Shown: positions 25,660-37,471, counted from the first letter of the stretch. The stretch is DNA of 64,000 nt from Spongilla lacustris (GCA_949361645.1 OX442417.1:11903150-11967149), one strand, 5' to 3'. Numbers and translations: made by a program. The notes: generated from the sequence alone by a model not told the origin.

Positions 25660-26335
25660 ATCCTACAACTCACAGTCCTGAAATTGCAAATGAAGAAGCC
25701 TATTTGCAAATGTATAGGACTGTTATAGTTGTATGTGCTTTTTACACCACTAAATAAATCCTACATACCACCAATCACTGGCCGCATGTGATCATTGTCA
25801 TAAGCAGTGTGACAGCATTCCAGATATGGTCTGGCTACAGAACTGGTGACTGCTGGATTGTGTTGATGACTGCTTTTTGACATTGATGAGAAAAATAGCT
25901 GTCGCTCATTTCATTGACTTTTGACATCGTTTAAACATGCACATGTACATGCACTGTATATGACTGAAATATTTTCATTCATTGATGTAGGAAGTAGAGA
26001 GGTAAATCCATTAACTGTGCATGTATCGATCGGCGTAATAATAAAAAAATATGCCATTTTAACGTTCAATTGAAGCGATTTTAATAAATCACGCGTAACA
26101 TATAAGGGCGCATTCGCTCTGGGAACATTTGTGCCAAAGAGAAATGGGGGGGACATTTCTACCAGGGGGGACATTTTCTCCTAGGCACAAATGTCCCCCC
26201 GGACATTCTTTCCTAGGAACCATTGTCCGGGGGGACAGTGCTACCTAGGAAAAATTGTCCGGGGGACATTTGTGCCTAGGAAAAAATGTCCGGGGGGACA
26301 GTGAAAGGGGGGGACAGAATTTCCTACGACACCGC
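24915..26335. mobile_element. Element with CCTAGG-repeat termini
   Basis: CCGCTGTCGGAGGAATGG at the left matches the inverse of the right border (AGCGGTGTCGTAGGAAATTC, read inward) with some mismatches. Both subterminal regions carry ~25-bp tandem units built on CCTAGGAAAAAATGTCC and GGGGGACA, in opposite orientation. A C run lies at 24993-25028. ACAA flanks both ends and could be a short duplication. No transposase is seen. A second MITE is nested at 25549-25763. Confidence 0.55.
25549..25763. mobile_element. TA-flanked MITE, copy with (TA)n expansion
   Basis: It starts TAGGATTGATGGTGCAAAAA and ends near CCACTAAATAAATCCTA. The core, GGATCCTACAACTCACAG, is shared with the MITE at 53041-53206. 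A ~40-bp (TA)n run (25617-25657) has expanded inside it. Confidence 0.75.
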
Positions 26336-27244
26336 TACAAGTGTATATTAACATGTACATTGCTGTGTTAGAGCAACAAGCAATCATTGCGCCATGGGTA
26401 TGCAATTTTCAGTTCAGTAGTACAAGCAATGAAGAACCCTGAACGCATTATCAACTTGGTTCAGCAAGATTGATATACATGTACCACTAATTTAGGTACT
26501 TGGATAAACTACCGTAAAAAATTGTCCCCCAAAATTTGAAACATACTTTTGAGTGCCGAAGAGGATTGATTTGAGGCGATCGATTGTTTGCGCTGGTTTC
26601 GAGTTCTCAGTATTGTGCTTGCTATATTCTATAAAGGTAGTCCATGGCTTTGCTATTAGATTTAGTTGCATACGGTGGTAGTAGTAAGTTGTGGGCGTGT
26701 CAAAAAAAAAAAGAGTATGGTTTGATGGTTATAGAATTTTGTAGTGCATTGAATGGGTTGCTTGAATTACATATGAAGGCATTTTAATGACACTTAGCTG
26801 CATTAGTCGTATAAATATGAGGGCAATCAGACATTGCGCAGGGTGTTGTCTCGAAGCCTAGCTCCACGAACGGCTTCATATAGTTAAGGTACGCGATTAT
26901 CGTGAAAGCTAATAGCTTTTATGACAGTGGGACGTCATATTTATTTACTAAGATATGTTTCTGACCTTTTTTACGTAGGTAGAGAGTGTTAACGAGGTGT
27001 TCTATACAAAACGCACCTTATCGTTGCCGTGGGTTCTTTAGCTACATGTAGATGATTTTCAGTCCCTGCTCCAGTGCTCCTTATGTAGTAACAGCGCCTT
27101 GCATATCACGAGATTCTGATTTAGCGCAGTGCTCTTATCAATCAAACCAATTTAATCAAAAAATTTCATGGCAATATGCAATGTGAGCTTATTTTTCAAT
27201 TTTTTATACTATGTTTATAAAACTATATTTTATTCAACAGTTTC
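26336..27244. other. No gene recognised
   Basis: AT-rich sequence between a repeat and a decayed coding region. No domain-bearing frame or array is visible. Confidence 0.4.
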
Positions 27245-28130
27245 TTGTGTAGTTGCATAGTTTTAAAAAAAAACCTTACAAGGTGTTGGACTGAAGTAGA
27301 GGTGTTTCTCAATGAGCAGTTTATAGTGTCTATTGACACAGCTGAAGATGTAGCTGTTCCTTTGCCAGTTTTGAATACATGCAGAGATAAATGTAATGCG
27401 CAATTCACCTTTACGTATCCCACTTATTGTAAGAACTGATTCTAAGAATTGTGCTAAAAGAAAGAATGAGTTGCAGAGAATAGCCAAAGTAAATCGCATG
27501 CCTAAGCAACAACTGAAAATGAACAACCACAAGAGTAGGCATATACGCAATTTAAAGCAAGCTTTACAACTGAAGGCTAAAATTGAATCCAATCTTCGTT
27601 CTAAAATATAAGAGACATTAAACTTAAAATTAAAACTCAGCTAAATGAAGAAATTCACAAGTGACATATACCAGCAGTTTATTGGAATACTTCAATAAAT
27701 ATAAAAAGTTACTGTCTGTACACAAGGGATGTAAGATAACACAGAGGAGATTGAAAAGCAAAATAACTGATTTGGAAAAGATGGTTCAAAGCATAGAATT
27801 AAGTAATGAAGAATTGCTACATCAATTATCAGGCTCAAATATCATCATGAATCATGACCAGAAATGATAGTAAGACATATAGCACGCTTGCCGCAAGGCT
27901 ATTTATCATTGCCTCTAATATGGAGTGCCCATAACATGTGTGTAATGCAATTCTTTTTGAATTGGCGGGTATAACTGTTGATAGTCTTCCTCATAGTAGT
28001 AGAGTATCTCAATGTGTATATGAATTGGGAGTTATCAGTGATACTCAGATAAGTGAAGAAATGTATGCAAATGAAAATCTCACACATCAATGGCCACATT
28101 ATTTCAGTGAATAATTTCCAAAGCCACCAT
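27245..28130 (+). pseudogene. Decayed transposon-type coding region
   Basis: Several plus-strand frames keep protein-like composition but are broken by frameshifts and stops. One piece (27396-27611) is Lys/Arg/Asn-rich. Another (27661-27867) is a likely coiled coil (KITDLEKMVQSIELSNEELL). A third, near 27950-28110, reads ELAGITVDSLPHSSRVSQ and ISEEMYANENLT. From memory, these resemble a repetitive, transposon-associated protein family with a coiled coil followed by an LAGI.V..LPS..T segment, common in invertebrate genomes. That assignment is unverified. No intact product is possible. Confidence 0.4.
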
Positions 28131-29816
28131 CTGTTACAGGACACAGGAAGACATCGAGGAAGAAGGGGAAGGGAAAAAAATGCATATTTCCGCTGCTTAC
28201 CGACTATGTTACTGGAGATATGACTTTTGTTGATTTTCTTGACATGTGAAATGCCTTTTACATTGAATATTAAATTTTGTTTCCTAGAACATGATTTATG
28301 TACATTTGGCTATATATTTTAATATCGCTACTAAGAGCAGCCTGCATATTAGGCATGATTTTATACATAATATCTGCTGTAGTACATTCTAAAAACTGTT
28401 TTTAAATGCCGGTATGTGTGGCAATTACTCCTTATATTTGGCAGCAGTAGCATGTTTAGTAAGATCAGTGTAGCGAATAGACCTTATTCCCCCGGCACAA
28501 TGAATAAATTAAAATATGTGACAGCCAAGTGGCGATGTTAGTTTACGGTGATATACTGACGGGACATAGCCGACCAAAAAAGAAAACTCAAGAAACAAAG
28601 CCAGAAGAGCGACCATTACTACTATTGCCGTTTAAAAGGATCCAGGGATAGAAGAGTAAGTCTCCTACGACGTATAGAAGAGGTAGCAAGCCTTTTACAA
28701 TGGGCCGTTTGGCGATGGTACTCATCTGTAGGCCCATAGTTTTGCACAGCAGGATGAAATAACATTTAAATAGTAGGTTGATGATTTCTCTAACAGAATA
28801 TCTACTTTAGTACGTGCAGAATATACCGTTGGCAGATTTATAGAAAATAGAATACGAAATTAGCGTAGCCAAATATGCATATTTGTGCGCTCATTCTTGA
28901 TGACGCCCAGTATCAGTTGTTACATACTTATGTAGTTCCATATTTTTAGATGTTTTTACTGACAGAATATGCTATAAACAGCAGTTGTGTAGCCTTTTTC
29001 AGTCGTCCTGGAGGTGGCCATATAAAAGTCTGTGAATGTAAGAAAGCAATTAATGCAGCCTTTTAGGTACTAAGTTCGCTGTAGCACTGTGTAATGGTTG
29101 CAAAATACACTTAATCTGCTTACCAGTATCCAATTGACATTGACTAAAAGCTCACATATATTTCTATTTGCCTTGCTTACTCTGAACAGGTCATGATCAG
29201 TTGTCCACAGGTGGACAATGCCACAAAGAAAGACAAAAAGAGCTAGCTACTGTGGATCAAAATATCCCATGCATCATGTAATGATAGTTTTCCCGTTTTG
29301 GGACCTGGTGTCGCAGAGCATAATTTGTGGTATACTGATATCTAACATAATATACCCATCATGGATGATGATCCAGTGCCAGGAGTTGATGTAGGTGTTT
29401 ACACAATTAGTGATATTATAGTGCATGGAATCCATCCCCAGTGGTATGGGTCAGCTATCGATAAGTTTGTCCTTACCGCTTACCGGTTATCCGATACCGT
29501 TAAGCAACCGGTAGCACACTTTCTTATTCACTACCGTTCAGTAAGAGGTACTTGTAACCGAATATTATCGGTAACACTTGGCTTTCTTATTGATTTTTTA
29601 TATTTCTTGTACTGGCCTTCCAAATAATTATTCACGACAACATATGCATGTGGTCAAAATTAACCGAAATAGTGTTATGAATAATTACTAAGGGAATTTT
29701 CGCACTACAACATGAGTACATGTACATGTTTGAATAGAAGTTGTTTCTAGCACTGTGACGTCAGAGTAAAGAATTGTGCATTTGCGGACACACGTCACCG
29801 ATATAAATCAGTATTC
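28131..29816. other. No gene recognised
   Basis: AT-rich sequence with no recognisable domain. The 88-codon frame at 29361-29627 consists partly of short ACCGGT/TACCG-rich repeats and is probably not coding. Confidence 0.4.
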
Positions 29817-29819
29817 ATA

Positions 29820-31838
29820 CGGTCCGCTGGCACTGGTGTACAATATTACAGAGACTTGACGTTTTACGATAGCGTATTCTATAGCATATATTTGAATATA
29901 CACCTTAAATATACGCACCAGCGTATAGAACCATAGACGCAGGTGCGTATATTCAAATATAACCAATCACGCGACATTTGTGATTGCTTAGCAAACCGTT
30001 GAATTCACTTTGTGGCTACGTTGTCGGTCACCGCATACTAAGTGCTGCATATTCCGTATATTATTCTCCTACCACTCCCACCCCTCGTTCCCGATCCAGT
30101 TTAGTCGATTAAAATTTTTAATCATTTTGCACATGTACAACAAAACAACAAACTAACAGTCCGAGGCGGCAATCTGCGATCCAAGGCACCTGTACAGAAT
30201 ACGAACAATAAATTCATATCGTAAAAAAATATTTAACTCACCACATATCACATCTTTGTCTTATAACAAAGGAACATTGCGGGTTAAACACTTACCGTAC
30301 CGTTCGGTCGGAGTCTGCAAGTTTAAAAAACCTTATCAAAACACAACAAATGAATAGGCCTATACTTTTTTCTATCGCGCTCCATTGTGCCTGTTGTTCT
30401 ATCATTTCGGTTGCTCAATGGGAACACTTGAGACACTTGCAAACCTATTCATTCTTTAGTAACTGCAACACATAAAAACTTGTAAACTCTGGAAAGACGA
30501 ATTAACTATTACCATTTGATCAGACGAACGATCAAAACCCTGATCTCAGCGCGATTCTTACAGTCCTTTTGTCTGTTCATACCGAAAGCAACACGACCAT
30601 GAAATAGCCCGCCTAAAATCTACAAATCACAGGCACGGTTAGTAAACCACATTTCTAATTGGAGCACTTTTGTATCGTACTACACAACCATTTGTACAGG
30701 GGTCCAATAGAGGTCTACTGTGTAGGCATTCTACTGCTTCCATTGTAGCATTTACTGGGATCCGATGTGATCATGAAACTGGCGACTTGGTATAGGCCAT
30801 AGCCATGCACCATGGGCCCGGCCTACCGCTCACAAAATTTACCGCCGTATATACGGGTACACCAAGCAGACAAACATAGCTAACCTTTGACGTCCAGCAG
30901 AATTAATAGAAGCAAAGTAGTACTCCTTCCCAGACTTCCTACCTCAAGTGGGTCCGGGTACGGGTCTGGCCACTCATGAATTAATTCTGAGGTATACTTA
31001 TGTAAACATTGGGATTTGATGGAATGAAATATACGCAGTAGTATAACTCACTGCAGTATATTCAAATATACTCTTAACCTCTATCACCCCGAACTTGGTC
31101 CTCAATTGAGGACCAGCCAAGTCCTCAATTGAGGACCACCTCTGAAAATGCATTTTCTCCCCTAAACATTATTCAAACTCTTTTCTTTTGTAACTCTGCA
31201 CTATGCACAAGGTGTATTTTATAATAGCTGCATTAGTTAATTCCCTGCTGGCAGTGGTAAGCTGCAAAGAATCACAATCTTTCATCCCACTGCAAAGTGG
31301 CAGGATTTCATTTGGAGGGTTTAAGCATCCATTGCAAAACATAGTGATTCCATTTGTGGCAAATTTCACTTTGCACTTACTCTGAACTTTGTCGTGCGGA
31401 TCTTTAGTTGCGTGCTATTGCTCTTTGCGGTTCGCGCGCGCGGGAGACGCTAATTAGCTGCCTTTCACTCGATGTATGTGACAATAGGTTTGAGAGCCAA
31501 GAAAGTATAACACGTGCAAACCTTATCCACTAGTCACTACTATGTGTTAAAAGTAACGTGATCCGTAAAAGTTTTTGCTAAATTACCTGTTAGATTTGGT
31601 CCTCAATTGAGGACAGCGGTCCTCAATTGAGGACCAAAGGGTGATAGAGGTTAAGAGAACACTATCTTATATTTTGAAGGTGTACTTATATAAACGGTGA
31701 CGTATTTGACACTTGCGGATTCTCAAATATACGCGGTCGTACACTAAATATACTACACAGGTTATATTTTGCGCATTCCTCAAATATACGCATAATTATA
31801 CACTATCGTATAAATAGCTTTTTGCACAGTGAGGGTCC
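29820..31838. mobile_element. Possible 2-kb non-autonomous DNA element
   Basis: The left end, GGTCCGCTGGCACTG, is imperfectly mirrored by CAGTGAGGGTCC at the right. Inner blocks (ACGATAGCGTATTC against GAATA..ACTATCGT; AATATACGC motifs) also occur in inverted order. ATA flanks both ends (29817-29819, 31839-31841) and could be a 3-bp duplication. No transposase frame is seen. The piggyBac-type MITE at 31078-31650 is nested inside. Confidence 0.4.
31078..31650. mobile_element. piggyBac-type MITE flanked by TTAA
   Basis: TTAA (31074-31077 and 31651-31654) flanks inverted ends CCTCTATCACCC and GGGTGATAGAGG. A TTAA duplication with CC-starting ends is the piggyBac signature. Each terminus carries two copies of a palindrome, GGTCCTCAATTGAGGACC or a shortened form, so the short element holds four. 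No transposase is encoded. Confidence 0.85.
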
Positions 31839-31841
31839 ATA

Positions 31842-32520
31842 ATTAGACAATACCGTAAACCAAAAAAATCCATTGCGGCTAGATGAGCCATGGCCTCATT
31901 AAAATGGCGTTTTTTGAGAGAGCTGTATCTTGTTCATTTTACCATCGAATGCCCGTTGATCCCTCCCATTTAACTGGTGTATTATCACAGTAGCGACTAT
32001 ACTATATGCGCACTCTTCATATAGCAATCCTTAATAAAGCGCAGCCAATTTATATACGGATATCATAAGAGAGAGGGGTAGCTTTAGGCTGAAAACACCA
32101 AGCACAGACAAATTCTCAAGACGGTTGGTATGCCGCATCGTCGACCAACTACACACAATTAGATGTACAGTAACACCATTCAGATGCAGCCATACTTTTT
32201 TTTTCATCACACAATAAACGGTTTTGCATGGCTATGAATAATGCGGCTTCAGTTGCTTTGTTCGGTCACATAGCCTAGATGTAACACCGCAGAGACCAGC
32301 TCCAGAAACGTTGCAGAGTCTATGGAAGCCTTTTGGTGGCTACAAGGAAGAAAAGGAGGGCATTCTATCAATTTTCAGAGTTACCATAAGTATACAACCC
32401 CCGATGGCACCCTCTGGAAGTGCCATTCGGTGCTTGTGATGTATAAGCACTTCTTTGACAGTATAGTTATAAGTGTATAAGGAGAATTCTGGCATTAGTG
32501 TAGTACAGTAAATAGAAGGG
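31842..32520. other. No gene recognised
   Basis: Mixed sequence with no open frame of note and no repeat array before the purine tract begins. Confidence 0.4.
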
Positions 32521-33535
32521 AAAGTGTAACAACAAGGGAGAATGGGTGGGAGGAGGAGAGGTGGGAGGAGGGGAGGAGAGGGGGAGGAGGGGGAGGAGAG
32601 GGGGAGGAGGGGGAGGAGAGGGGGAGGAGAGGGGGAGGAGAGGGGGAGGAGAGGGGGAGGAGAGGGGGAGGAGGAGAGGTAAGGAGGGAGGAGGGGGAGA
32701 GGAGGGGGGAGAGGGGGAGGAGAGGGGGAGGAGAGGGGGGAGGAGAGGGGGGAGGAGAGGGGGGAGGAGAGGGGGGAGGATAGGGGGGAGGAGAGGGGGG
32801 AGGAGAGGGGGGAGGAGAGGGGGGAGGAGAGGGGGGAGGAGAGGGGGGAGGAGAGGGGGAGGAGAGGGGGGAAGAGAGGGGGGAGGAGAGGGGGAGGAGG
32901 GGAGGGTAGTGAGGGAAGGGAGAGGGGAGGGAAAGAGGAGAGGGGAGGGAGGAGGGGAGGGAGAGAGGAGAGGGGGAGAGGGGAGGAGGGGAGGGATGGA
33001 GGGGAGGGAGGAGAGGGGAAGGAGGAGAGGGGAAGGAGGAGAGAGGGGAGGAGAGGGAGTGGAGGAGAGGGAGGGGAGGGAGGAGAGAGGAGAGGGAGGG
33101 AGAGAGGAGAGGAAGGGAGAGGGGGAGGAGGAGAGGTAAGGGGAGAGGAGGGGGGGAGAGGGGGGACGAGAGTAGGGAGGAGAGGGGGGGAGAGGGGGGA
33201 GGAGGGGAGGGTGGTGAGGGAAGGGAGAGGGGAGGGAGAGAGGAGAGGGGAGGGAGGACGGGAGGGAGAGAGGAGAGGGGGAGAGGGGAGGAGGGGAGGG
33301 ATGGAGGGGAGGGAGGAGAGGGGAAGGAGGAGAGGGGAGAGGGAGGGGAGGGAGGGAAGGAGGGAGAGGGGAGGAAGGGAGGAGAGGGAGGAGAGGGAGA
33401 GAGGGGAAGGAGGAGATGGAAGGAGGAGAGGGGAGGGAGGAGAGGGAAGGGAGAGGGAAGGGAGAGGGAATGGAGGAGAGGGAAGGAGGAGAGGGAGAGG
33501 AAGGAGAGGGAGGGGAGGGAGAGGGAGGGAGGATA
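32521..33535. repeat. 1-kb purine (GGGGAGGAGA) tract
   Basis: Almost pure G/A on the plus strand for about 1 kb, with units such as GGGGGAGGAGA and GGGAGGGAGGAGA. The first ~350 bp are quite regular and the rest is irregular. The long Pro/Ser-rich minus frame and Gly/Arg/Glu-rich plus frames are repeat translations. Confidence 0.95.
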
Positions 33536-33954
33536 CACTACACCAAATTTATATGTTTCAGTTAGATTGGAAACCTACGGAAATACGGTGTTGATTGTCT
33601 TGGGGAATTTCCTATGTATTTCCTTATCACGGAAAGGTAATGTATCACATTTCCTTTAGATTTCAGCACTCCAAAACATGCAGTTAATTCAGTTGACTGG
33701 TCGCTTCAATTCACTGGTTACTTCAATTCACTGTCACACATGACATCACATGTGAAGCGTTTCATGTTCGCGCCAACATTACAACTGAGCTTGTTTCATA
33801 TTCGATTCGTACGGAAAGACAGTCATAAATACATGTAATGGAGTCGCGCAACGTTACTCCTCAATCTGCTGCAATACAGTACATGTAGCCATGCCAGAAG
33901 GCTGGATTATATAATTTACATGTAGCAGTACCAAAAGTTACACAATTCATAGAC
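33536..33954. other. No gene recognised
   Basis: Short unique-looking sequence with no exon or repeat array visible. Confidence 0.35.
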
Positions 33955-34085
33955 ATCGCACGTGACTAATACCACAAGGACGCGAACTGGATTTGAACTA
34001 CTACCGGGGTAATCAGTACCTTCACGTTGCGTCGACCAAACGCGAAGGTCGGGCCACGCGGCCCACGCCCATCTTGATTTGAACA
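33955..34085 (-). repeat. tRNA-related SINE-like fragment
   Basis: On the minus strand, AGTTCAAATCC (33989-33999) matches the Pol III B-box consensus well. A GTGGCCCGACC string about 55 bases upstream could be a degenerate A box. The 5' part (GGGCGTGG, CCCGACCTTCGCG) is shared with the hairpin at 63050 and partly with 13922-13938. No clean cloverleaf is seen, so this is a SINE fragment or a decayed tRNA copy. Confidence 0.4.
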
Positions 34086-34438
34086 GCAGTAGGACACGCC
34101 ACAAGGGTTAGCCGATACAACTATAAGAGGTAAGATAATAAATGGTAGAGGTTACGCTACTAATACTGTGTGGTCTGGTGGTCCTGTGGATTGATTGGTT
34201 TGGGTAGAGGTTGCAGTGCAGTAGTACATGCACAAACTGAAAAGTTAAGTTACATACATTCTATGTGTTATATGTACATGTGTAACTGCTAGTGCATCGC
34301 GCGATGCATGTATATACATGTACATATGGGGTAGCTGTTGCTGTTTGGGTGTTTGGGGTGAGGTTAGTGTGTAGGTGTGTGGAGAAGAGAGGTTACTCTG
34401 TGGGAAAGACTCTGGGTGTGTGGGGAAGAGATTACTGT
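34086..34438. other. No gene recognised
   Basis: GT- and TACATG-rich sequence without recognisable coding content. Confidence 0.35.
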
Positions 34439-34700
34439 GCAGGGGCGTATCCAGGATTTCAGAGGGGGAGGGGGGGGTGGTTCCAACTTTGTGCTTAAAT
34501 CGATATATGAGCTGGGAGGGAGGGGGGATTGCAGTCCGTTTATGGCTCTATACAAAATCTGGGGGGGGGGGGGGGTGTGCAAGGGTGGCGGCATTTCATT
34601 TGCCATGGGAGGGGCAGCCGCTGCCCCACCCCCCCCCCCCCCCCAAGGCCGGGGCTGACCGGCAACAGGGGGTGGGGGGGGCCCTTGCAATATGAGCCTT
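34439..34700. mobile_element. hAT-like terminal sequence and G/C-rich remnant
   Basis: CAGGGGCGTATCCAGGATTT (34443-34462) is a typical hAT-type end and matches the inverse of the end at about 11240-11261. G and C runs follow. The other terminus and a target duplication were not found, so this is a fragment or an element with a diverged right end. Confidence 0.4.
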
Positions 34701-35219
34701 GCGACTCGCCAAATACGAGCGATCAAAATCGTGGATAGGCATTCTATCCCTTTTCAAACACGTCCATACGCACATGTACCATTAATCGTTACCACGGCTC
34801 AAACCACAGTATAGTTCACACGCATATACCGTCGCGAAGAAAAAGTATGGCTACAGTTCCATACTACACGTTGTAAGTACCTTCTGTCTTCTTTTGATCT
34901 GTGCTTCCATCTGGGGAGCAGAATTTGTCTGCGTAGTCGAAAAAGTACGTTGAAGTCGATGGGTTCGTCAAAAAATGGCCGCTTGTAGGAAGCGGTGGAG
35001 AGCAAACTAGTCCATGTGACATTGGCTACTAATAGAACAAAGGTACTTCATTCCTTGTATGGCCTTTAAATGGCGACAAGTTCAAACATGTTAACACGTA
35101 GTGCAAAGTTTGTAAGGTTGTCGGTTGTCAAGGGTGGTTGCTAAGGCATTACGCCACTTTTTCAATATTTCTATAGTATGCACAAAATGTATGGCCGCAT
35201 AGGGCTGTGAAGGCCGGGG
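34701..35219. other. No gene recognised
   Basis: No recognisable exon, repeat array or RNA gene before the MITE at 35220. Confidence 0.35.
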
Positions 35220-35694
35220 AATGGACCCTTTGCATGAAAGATCGGAAGTACGATAAACGTCACGTCCGGAGTAAAAGCCACAGCGGTTGCCTAGAGACAT
35301 TGTGTCACGTTCGCGGACCTTTGCGTAATAAAATGGCAACACTCGTAGTCATTCCTTCCCGCTCAGACAGTGATCCTTTGGCCGATCCAGTTCCTGGTCA
35401 AACTATGCTGCCATCAGTAAGCTTGACCGAGTCTGACATACCCGGAGCCTTTTTAAATGGATGGCTCTGGGTATGTCAGACTAGACTCGGTCAAACTTAC
35501 TGTTGGCAGCATCGTTTGATCAGGAACTGGATGTCTGGATTGGCCGAAGGATCAATGTCTGAGCAGACTCCGAGCGTTGCCATTTTATTACGCAAAGGTC
35601 CGCGGACGTGACACAATGTCTCTAGGCAACCGCTGTGGTTTTACTTCAGACAATACGTTTATCGTACTTCCGATCTTTCATGCAAAGGGCCATT
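35220..35694. mobile_element. Foldback MITE, full copy
   Basis: A near-complete palindrome of two ~230-bp arms. It starts AATGGACCCTTTGCATGAAA and ends with the inverse, GATCTTTCATGCAAAGGGCC, then ATT. The loop, around 35452-35465, is short. It is about 90% identical by eye to 24310-24696. No coding capacity. Confidence 0.9.
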
Positions 35695-36348
35695 ACATGT
35701 AAATGTACATTACTAAATTAATGAATAATCGTATCACGTTTTTAATGTGCGTGATCTCACGTGACATGATATTTTGAACGAACACGGTGGTCTGCTCTCA
35801 TTGAACGTGTGGAAACTAAGCCCTACGCCCCGAAAAAATTGTAATGGTTACGTACACCCATAGCAACGAACCTGACAACCGATGCCCCTTAGAACCAGCT
35901 GTGCATGAGGTACATAAAACGTAATCAACACCTAAAAGCCATACTAGCAGTGATAAACACCTTTGAACTATATTGTAAGCAAAAATCACGTGGCCTGGTG
36001 TTGCCAACTGTCGGCTCTGGTTCTTCAAACCTATCGACTTACGCACGGCGAACACCGGCTACATGTGTTCAAAAACGACAACGACGCTCGGTGACTGAAG
36101 TGGAACATGCCAAAGCTATCACGGTAAAGTTAGTTGTTTGTACTGTCGTATTTTGGTACAGGTTAGTGGCAACGCATTTTCTGAAGTAGATTCCTAGCCT
36201 TTGAAAATCCACAATTTTGGTGTCTTTTTGGGGGTGGGGGAATTAATATTTGCGCAATGAAGTTTGGTTTTAACAGAGCGTTTAAAATATAGCCTTACAT
36301 TTCTTTTGACTCCATGCTCGTATGTAAATAGATTGAGCCTGAAATGAA

Positions 36349-36609
36349 TTAGTATTTATTCTTTACTCTCTTGGCTGGAGGGGGGATGGCAGCTACCAAT
36401 TGTGGCTCAATACTTAGTAAGTGTTCTTGCACAATGTGCATCAGGTTCTGCATGTGGTTGTGGATTGGAGCAAATGTAAAGCCAAGAATTTGGCATGAAT
36501 TGACTAGGCCCCCTAAAAAGGGGGCTATTTCTCCTTTGGGGTTATCGGGCTGGATATGTGGTGTATCCTTTCCTCACCAGCCAGACAGATTCCTGATGAT
36601 TTGAGCCAC
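36349..36609 (-). pseudogene. C-terminal exon of N-RAG-like element, one nonsense codon
   Basis: Acceptor TTTCAG (at 36610) opens an 87-codon frame ending at a TAA (36349-36351). It includes NPKGEIAPFLGGLVNSCQIL and HNHMQNLMHIVQEHLL. A TGA occurs early, after LSGW. The end (EPQLVAAIPPPAKR) is also traceable in copy 1 near 16545-16590. I do not recognise the domain. The one nonsense codon suggests this copy is inactive. Confidence 0.4.
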
Positions 36610-36866
36610 CTGAAACACCAGTGAGTTAGAATTGAGCCTTTGCTGTATGTTGTAACATACCGCCTTAGAAGCCTCAGTGTATTTCAAGGTATGGCAAGCC
36701 CAGCCTTAATCGCCGGCAATACATGTACCTGAATTTTAGTCCATGATGAGTAAGCAGCTGTAGTTTCCTGGTTTGCGCTGGTGACATGCATGAATGTCAT
36801 TGGCAGAAGTGAGTGTATACATGTATATTATGTAACCTTGGTACAAGTCAATGACATTCACTTAAC

Positions 36867-37075
36867 TGCTTCCCCTGTAGCAAGTTGTATGATGGCTTTG
36901 TCAGGACTGGTAAAAATGGCCCTCTTCAGTAATCCCGCTGCTTGCTTTTTCTCAGGTGTAAGTGTTGGTACACACTCATGCTCTTCATAGCCACCATCCA
37001 TAATATCCCTGCTGCAGTCTGTATACAGTGCTCCAGAACATCTGACAGCAGCATTATCACACTTGATGATTGTTG
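36867..37075 (-). CDS. Zinc-finger-like exon of N-RAG-like element
   Basis: The minus frame reads IIKCDNAAVRCSGALYTDCS, then DGGYEEHECVPTLTPEKKQA, then LLKRAIFTSPDKAIIQLATG. The Cys/Cys...His/Cys spacing after a RING recalls the zinc finger following the RAG1 RING. The EKKQAAGLLKR.I..SPDK...LATG stretch resembles, from memory, the linker of invertebrate N-RAG-type proteins. A weak donor, GCA|GTTAAGT, ends the exon at 36867. A small following exon (ETTAAYSSWTKIQ, then GTACAT) is visible near 36725-36765. Confidence 0.45.
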
Positions 37076-37077
37076 AC

Positions 37078-37470
37078 TAGGGGACCATCCTGGTGACCAT
37101 CCTCTGAGCAGCAGATGACCATCCTCTGAGCAGCAGGGGACCATCCTCTGAGCAGCATGGGATCATCCTCTGAGCAGCATGGGACCACCCTCTGAGCAGC
37201 AGGGGACCATCCTCTGAGCAGCAGGGGATCGTCCTCTGAGCAGCAGGGGATCATCCTCTGAGTAGCAGGGGACCATCCTCTGAGTAGCAGGGGACCGACC
37301 TCTGAGCAGCAGGGGACCATCCTCTGAGCAGCAGGGAACCATCCTCTGGGCAGCATGGGACCATCCTCTGGGCAGCATGGGACCATCCTCTGGGCAGCAT
37401 GGGACCATCTCTGAGCAACATGGGACCATCTCAGAGCAGCAGAGGACTATCCGTCCTCTGAGCAGCATGG
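37078..37470. repeat. 22-bp minisatellite inside coding region
   Basis: About 17 copies of a unit close to AGGGGACCATCCTCTGAGCA plus GC. The unit is not a multiple of three, so three units restore frame. On the minus strand it yields CCSEDGPLLLRGWSPAAQRM-type repeats. It lies between the RING-like and zinc-finger-like segments and appears to have grown from coding sequence. Confidence 0.92.
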
Positions 37471-37471
37471 A

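Noticed and set aside
32495..33538. 347-codon Pro/Ser-rich open frame on the minus strand
   Set aside because: A direct translation of the purine tract; all frames there are open and show no other protein signal.
33955..34085. Functional tRNA gene
   Set aside because: The B box is good, but the A box is degenerate and the stems do not pair as a cloverleaf.
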